A program made the position numbers and the translations under genes. From Xylaria sp. FL1777 (lineage: Eukaryota > Ascomycota > Sordariomycetes > Xylariales > Xylariaceae), in NCBI GenBank assembly GCA_022578965.1, contig MU400623.1:62001-126000 (forward strand): a stretch of 64,000 nt of DNA, in the 5' to 3' direction. The first letter of the stretch is position 1. The number at the start of each line of letters is the position of its first letter. Shown here in pieces: positions 59,532 through 64,000 of the stretch. The notes beneath the pieces were generated by a model. The model saw nothing but the letters and a program-made list of their open reading frames with translations, did not search any database and was not told the DNA's origin.

Positions 59532-59557
59532 GTACCATGGTACAATTGTACGCAGTA
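59532..59557. repeat. Chain of overlapping palindromes
   Basis: GTACCATGGTAC (59532-59543) and GTACAATTGTAC (59540-59551) are both perfect 12-bp palindromes sharing the central GTAC, and the second runs straight into TACGCAGTA (59549-59557). Directly visible; function unknown. Confidence 0.8.
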
Positions 59558-62525
59558 TGCGGCCGTATCTTGGCTTGTGAGCAGATTCCCACCAGCCGCC
59601 AAATCTGACAATTATCACTAAGCTGGCTTACACTATTGTCGGTCATGCTCTCGGCACCGGATCTTGCTATTTTCTCTGTCTCGTCCTCGCCTACAACTCG
59701 CTAGATTTTTTTTGAAAGGAACATCATCACCTTTAGCTAGCCTACGAATATCATCCGATGCACAGGATGGCTCAGAAGTCTCGTCTGCGAGAGGATTGAC
59801 TACTGTAACTTCGTACTGTACCATTCTGGATCGGGTCAGCGAGAGCTACTGTGTACTTAAATAGAGTTGCTACTTACTGCTAGTGTAGTACTGCGTAGTA
59901 CACATAGAGCGCGTCGAGCCAATTACATTCCCCATTAGGAAGTGATCGCGAGTGACGATACTAGGTAGTGTCGTATAGACCCCAAAGGTTGCAGCTCTGG
60001 TTGCAAGCCTATTCGTCCGACGTAGATGCAGTGGGTATGATATGTAGGTATACATATAGGTAAAGTAGTCTACTATCTACTACATTACTACAGCACATAC
60101 ATGTACAGTAGATAGATACCTCATGAAAATGTGAGCCTGGCCAATACCGAATCCGACCCGAAATTGTATTGTAGCGCCGTGCACTGCGCTCCTTCTCTCT
60201 TGTTATTACTGCGACCCTCTCCAACACAGCATTGGCTTCACATTCTTGCTTTAAGTAATACGATCCTCATCCTTTGCTGGAACTTAAGAGGTGCGAGCCC
60301 CCGCCCTTCACCGTTGGAAAAGGCAGGCCCGGATTCCTTCCTCGTCAGATAATCACTGAGCTAATATACAGTACATTATTTAGTATGCAGACTGTATGGC
60401 GTTCCTTCGTTAGCTTCGGCTGAGTGGTGCCTGCACTAGCGTAGGTACATGTATACCCGACAGTTTGCATGATACCGGTATATTAAATATTGAGTGGCAG
60501 ACCTCTCTTGACTTGTTCCCGCGAACATGAACGAGTAGCGTAGTCAAATCGATCGGCCATTACCCCACCGCTTGTCGACTTTTGGCCCGTTCAGAACCCG
60601 TTATAGCCCCCTTAGTGGGCTAGGATAGGTTAGCCCCGAGCGTAGCGTCCAGGGGCACAGCACGTAGTATGCGTACTGAGTAAGTAGTGTATCCAGTAGC
60701 GCACTGGGACCAGGGGCCTTGCGTTTCACCATCTCCTTTCACAGTTAGTCTAGCGAAGGGATGCCAGGCCATTTTTGGCAGAGCGTTGCAGCAGAACAAA
60801 TGGTGGAGAACAAAGTCAGTCCCCGACGCCCGACATGACCTGGGGGTGGTTGTTGCGCCAGGGACTTTGGGAGCGCCGGCGTCTTTCGTCTTTGAGTGTG
60901 GCCTTGGCTGATGCGCGGCTCGCCGCAACCTTCTTTCTCACCACTCCACCACTCAACCACTCAACCACTCAGTGATAGGACCATCCGAGACATCGTGATA
61001 AAGACGTAACCTGTATTATACCTCCACCATCCCAGATGACTCTTCCTTAGCGCTTGCTCTGAGCACTGATCGACTAACTAAACGGTTGATCCATCGATTG
61101 ACTGGATTTTCGAAACATCGCGAGACTGACAGTGAAGCTCTACGTACTGCGCATCTTGACAGCTTGTTCTGATCAAGGCGAAGCACAGTATACTGTACTA
61201 TACTAGTATAGATCTTACACTACGTGCTTACTTGTGAGTACACTATGGCGTAGTGCATTGTTTGCCGTCCGGTCCACGATACGTGATCCGCTGGTACACG
61301 GCGCAAGATTCGTTGTGGGCTTTCAATAAAGAGCCGTGTCCTGCCCCTTTTCAAAATTCGCGTGCTGGTGTCTGGGGCTCTCTCGACATGTACACCGACA
61401 AGGGCTGAGTACGACACTGTCGGCTAGTCCTGCCCATTACCTCGAGTACCCTCGAAGCCATTGATACATCCTCCAGTCGCAGCACGTTTCTTGGTCTGGT
61501 CTGATATTCCTTGTCCCTGAAGAGTACGATGCCACTATTGGTTGAAACAACACTGGTCCACAGGTTTCTTCTAGGGTCCCTTGTTGACCATCCACCTGTT
61601 TGTTCTTCACCTCATCGGCTTGTCTTGTCTCTTCGCGTGGTTGTGCTGGCACTGGGTTCCAGTGCTACCTAACCAGATCTCTCCATCCTTCTTCTTTTGT
61701 GCTTGCTGCTCTGGAGCCCCAATCCGCAGTTTCTGTCCTTTAGGCTCTGGCTGCTCTGGCTGTTGCTACCTGCCCTCAGGCTTCCTTTCCCCAGTCATCG
61801 GCAAGTTAGGTGAATTGCAGGTTATCCAGACTTTACCTACACATTAATTTTCCTCGCACTTTCTGAGTAAAGTGTTTGTTAATATCTCAATCGCGAACTT
61901 ATATCACTCGACTTCACGTCGCACATATATTCTAGGGGCAGATTGCGGTTCCAAGCATTGCGACTGGTGCAAAGATCCGCTTTTGCTCGACTTCTGCGAC
62001 ACAACTTACTTCAGGATACCAGTGTTTCGAACAATCCTTTCCCATATTGGCACTCGACAAAAAACTTCCGAGTGCAAACGTGCCCCTCTCGCATTTTTGC
62101 TCATCATCAAACATTGTTCCGTAGATCATCGGTTTAGTCGGGGCGGGACCTCGCCTGTTCTGTGTGTTTTGTGAACGACAGAAACGTTCCCACGGCTCAT
62201 CATTCATTGTCACGAGTTCGACAACTTGGACTGAGCAATCACGAGTCACCTCGCCGCGTAATCCTTCGCTGGAGAAAGAGGCGTTTCGACTATCGGATTT
62301 CCCCCCCGGTTCATTATCGATATTATCACGGCGTATCTTGTTACAGACAGCTTGCTGCGCCCCGATCGCCACCAAATTAGAGCGACGACTTTCTCTCTAC
62401 CTGAACTCTTCTAGTTTGGTCTTTGCCATTGACTATGTCGATGTGAATTGGCCTACATTTTAGGATTCTCTCTTATTTGTTGCTTAATCATTGGCGTGGC
62501 TTCGAGGTCCTGGAATCAAATCACG

Positions 62526-64000
62526 ATGTTGCTCCCTGAGCCAGCGGTCACCCTGGCGGGTGGCTGCACGGCCATTTTCAATAATACCTTGTATTCATAT
62601 TCCGCGTCCGGATTTCAGTCACTCAGATTGGGCGAAGGCGCCGCTTGGAAGAAACTAGCTAGTGGCGAGTCGGTGGATGGTGGAGTATGCGTTGGGTCAA
62701 CACCAAAAGATCCCTCAATCGCAGGATTGTTCATCGTGGGTGGAAATTCAAGCCGAGCAGACTATCCGGGTTTACAAAAGTTCACATATTCCACTGGTAA
62801 ATGGGAGACAATAACACCACAGGTTACCGTGACGAAGGGTCGAGTCCATCATAGTGCAACCTATCTCAACAGTACCGAGTCATTGCTTGTCTACGCTGGC
62901 TCGACGGATGGAAACGCTGGATTGTCCCAGCAAACGTTTACGATCAGTACATCGGAGCCGTACGGCGTGTTAGCATATCAGTCCGACATAACTCCGCCCG
63001 GCGTTGAGCCCTTCCTGCTACCCTGGTCAGAGACACAAGCCGCCCTTATTGGCGGCAACTCTTGGAATACACAAGTCATCCTGTTCGATACAACCGTGAA
63101 TGCTAATGGAATCAACGGATCTTGGATTGATTCCGGTATTACCTTGGCTGAACCTCTAGCTAAGAACACGACCGCAGTGAAAGCTGCAATTATTCAAGGT
63201 GACGACGGAAGCAAACATCTATACACCTTCGATCTTACAACTTCGCCAAACATGGTGAACAGAACGGTATTGATCAACGCAAATGGAGCACCCGTGGTTT
63301 TATCTGCACCGGTAAAGTCTACCATCGCAAGTACGGAGGAAGCGGCAGATGGCAAGACCCTTACTAACGAAAGGGATTTACTCGCTAATAACTGGCCACC
63401 TTATAACTCGACATATGTACCTAAGAGTACAAGAACAGATTACTCAATAGCGACTGACTCAAAAGGTTTGGTCGTCATGTCTGGCGGAAACAACCAGGAC
63501 GTGTTATGTATGTTCAACGCGAAGGCAAACACATGGGAAAATGCGACCGCGGTACTTGGTGCAGAGACGCTTTCTATCCAATCAACGCCCTCTGTGACCT
63601 CAACTTCGACATCCAGCCCCTTGTCAACTAGTAGCACAACGAGTGCAGGAACAAGCGCAGTAACAACCAGTTCCCCCCCTTCTGCAGTGCCAGTCAGTTC
63701 AAAGTCTGCATTGCCCTCGACTACCGTTCTTGGTATATCGCTCGGCTCGATCTTTGGTGTAGCTTTCCTACTTGTTTTAGTACTGTTATTGCTAAGGCGA
63801 CGCCAGCGAAGGCAAAGCTTTATTGAGACCGGACACGCCCGAAGAGCTAGTGGTATGCCAGAGAAGGGGTTTTTCCAAGAAAACTTTGCCACAACCTCGG
63901 GCGGCTACTTTAAAGGCCATAATCAACAAGACTCACAGGGTTCGTTCTCTTCATTGGGCATTTTTCAAGGCAAGACCCAGAAGCCGGTTCTTCAACGTAA
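62526..64000 (+). CDS. Kelch/galactose-oxidase-like membrane protein, 3' end outside window
   Basis: Fungal cell-surface family with an extracellular beta-propeller, one membrane helix and a cytoplasmic tail; some database entries carry an unrelated splicing-factor name. The frame is open from the ATG at 62526 to the window edge (491 codons, incomplete). The propeller part has recurring VGG/SGG-type blades: GLFIVGGNSS, HSATYLNSTE, LLVYAGSTDG, LPWSETQAALIGGNSWN and LVVMSGGNNQD, with many N-glycosylation sites. A Ser/Thr-rich stalk precedes a transmembrane helix (about 63730-63790) followed by LRRRQRRQ. No signal peptide follows this ATG, but the same frame upstream after a TTTTAG acceptor (ending 62463) reads FSLICCLIIGVASRS, so a signal peptide may be encoded partly by an earlier exon. 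Binding or enzymatic role unknown. Confidence 0.72.
   Translation, partial: MLLPEPAVTLAGGCTAIFNNTLYSYSASGFQSLRLGEGAAWKKLASGESVDGGVCVGSTPKDPSIAGLFIVGGNSSRADYPGLQKFTYSTGKWETITPQVTVTKGRVHHSATYLNSTESLLVYAGSTDGNAGLSQQTFTISTSEPYGVLAYQSDITPPGVEPFLLPWSETQAALIGGNSWNTQVILFDTTVNANGINGSWIDSGITLAEPLAKNTTAVKAAIIQGDDGSKHLYTFDLTTSPNMVNRTVLINANGAPVVLSAPVKSTIASTEEAADGKTLTNERDLLANNWPPYNSTYVPKSTRTDYSIATDSKGLVVMSGGNNQDVLCMFNAKANTWENATAVLGAETLSIQSTPSVTSTSTSSPLSTSSTTSAGTSAVTTSSPPSAVPVSSKSALPSTTVLGISLGSIFGVAFLLVLVLLLLRRRQRRQSFIETGHARRASGMPEKGFFQENFATTSGGYFKGHNQQDSQGSFSSLGIFQGKTQKPVLQR

Larger units (their letters stand above)
55966..62525. other. Gene-poor region, no supported gene
   Basis: 6.6 kb between MEX67 and the kelch gene. 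Frames are short (up to about 147 codons) and mutually overlapping, with no family signature. 57.95-58.48 kb is markedly AT-rich and has a transposase-like relic. Overlapping palindromes and TACTGCGTA-type motifs occur at 58.80, 59.55 and 59.89 kb. The last kilobase (61.4-62.5 kb) probably includes promoter, leader and possibly an unplaced first exon of the kelch gene. Confidence 0.55.

Noticed and set aside
63440..63892. 150-codon minus-strand frame near the right edge
   Set aside because: Antisense shadow of the kelch-protein stalk and membrane helix.

Overview
The window comes from a filamentous ascomycete, most likely a Sordariomycete. The genes carry short GT..AG introns (48-296 nt), usually with a CTAAC- or CTGAC-like branch site. 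The gene families point the same way: a HET-domain protein, an Msn2/Seb1-type zinc-finger factor, a GT69 (CAP59/CMT1-like) mannosyltransferase, a PL20 glucuronan lyase and a PMP24-type peroxisomal protein. Species cannot be read from the sequence. Exon boundaries were worked out by hand from reading frame, splice consensus and family alignment; no transcript data were available.

Layout. 1-13.2 kb is a gene desert rich in GTAC-type palindromes, CTACCTA runs and microsatellites, ending in a probable long leader for the first gene. 13.2-38.8 kb is gene-dense: MSN2-like stress regulator (+), DPH6-like diphthine-ammonia ligase (+), secreted PL20 glucuronan lyase (+), PMP24 (+), CMT1-like mannosyltransferase (-), SAM methyltransferase (+), LSM6 (-), a Rad60/Esc2-type SUMO-like protein (+), a GH5 hydrolase (-), a small RNase III-fold protein (+) and a seven-helix receptor (-). 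38.8-46.4 kb is a second desert, followed by an intronless HET gene (+). MPH1 (-) and MEX67 (+) then form a divergent housekeeping pair. 56-62.5 kb is a third desert holding an AT-rich, possibly RIP-mutated transposase relic. The window ends inside a kelch/galactose-oxidase-like membrane protein (+).

How the genes relate. There is no biosynthetic cluster, phage, CRISPR array or new multi-gene system that I can support. Core genes cover DNA repair (MPH1, Rad60-like), RNA metabolism and export (LSM6, MEX67), translation-factor modification (DPH6) and peroxisomes (PMP24). They alternate with niche genes: wall and polysaccharide enzymes (PL20, GH5, GT69), sensing and stress (receptor, Msn2) and self-recognition (HET). 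Pairs such as LSM6/Rad60-like and MPH1/MEX67 share divergent promoters.

Most notable observations: a 9-bp palindrome-like motif (TACTGCGTA and its complement) strongly over-represented and seen only between genes; an 11-nt microexon in the methyltransferase; an RNase III-fold protein lacking one catalytic glutamate; tandem stress-response elements upstream of the stress regulator; and a telobox in the LSM6/Rad60-like promoter.
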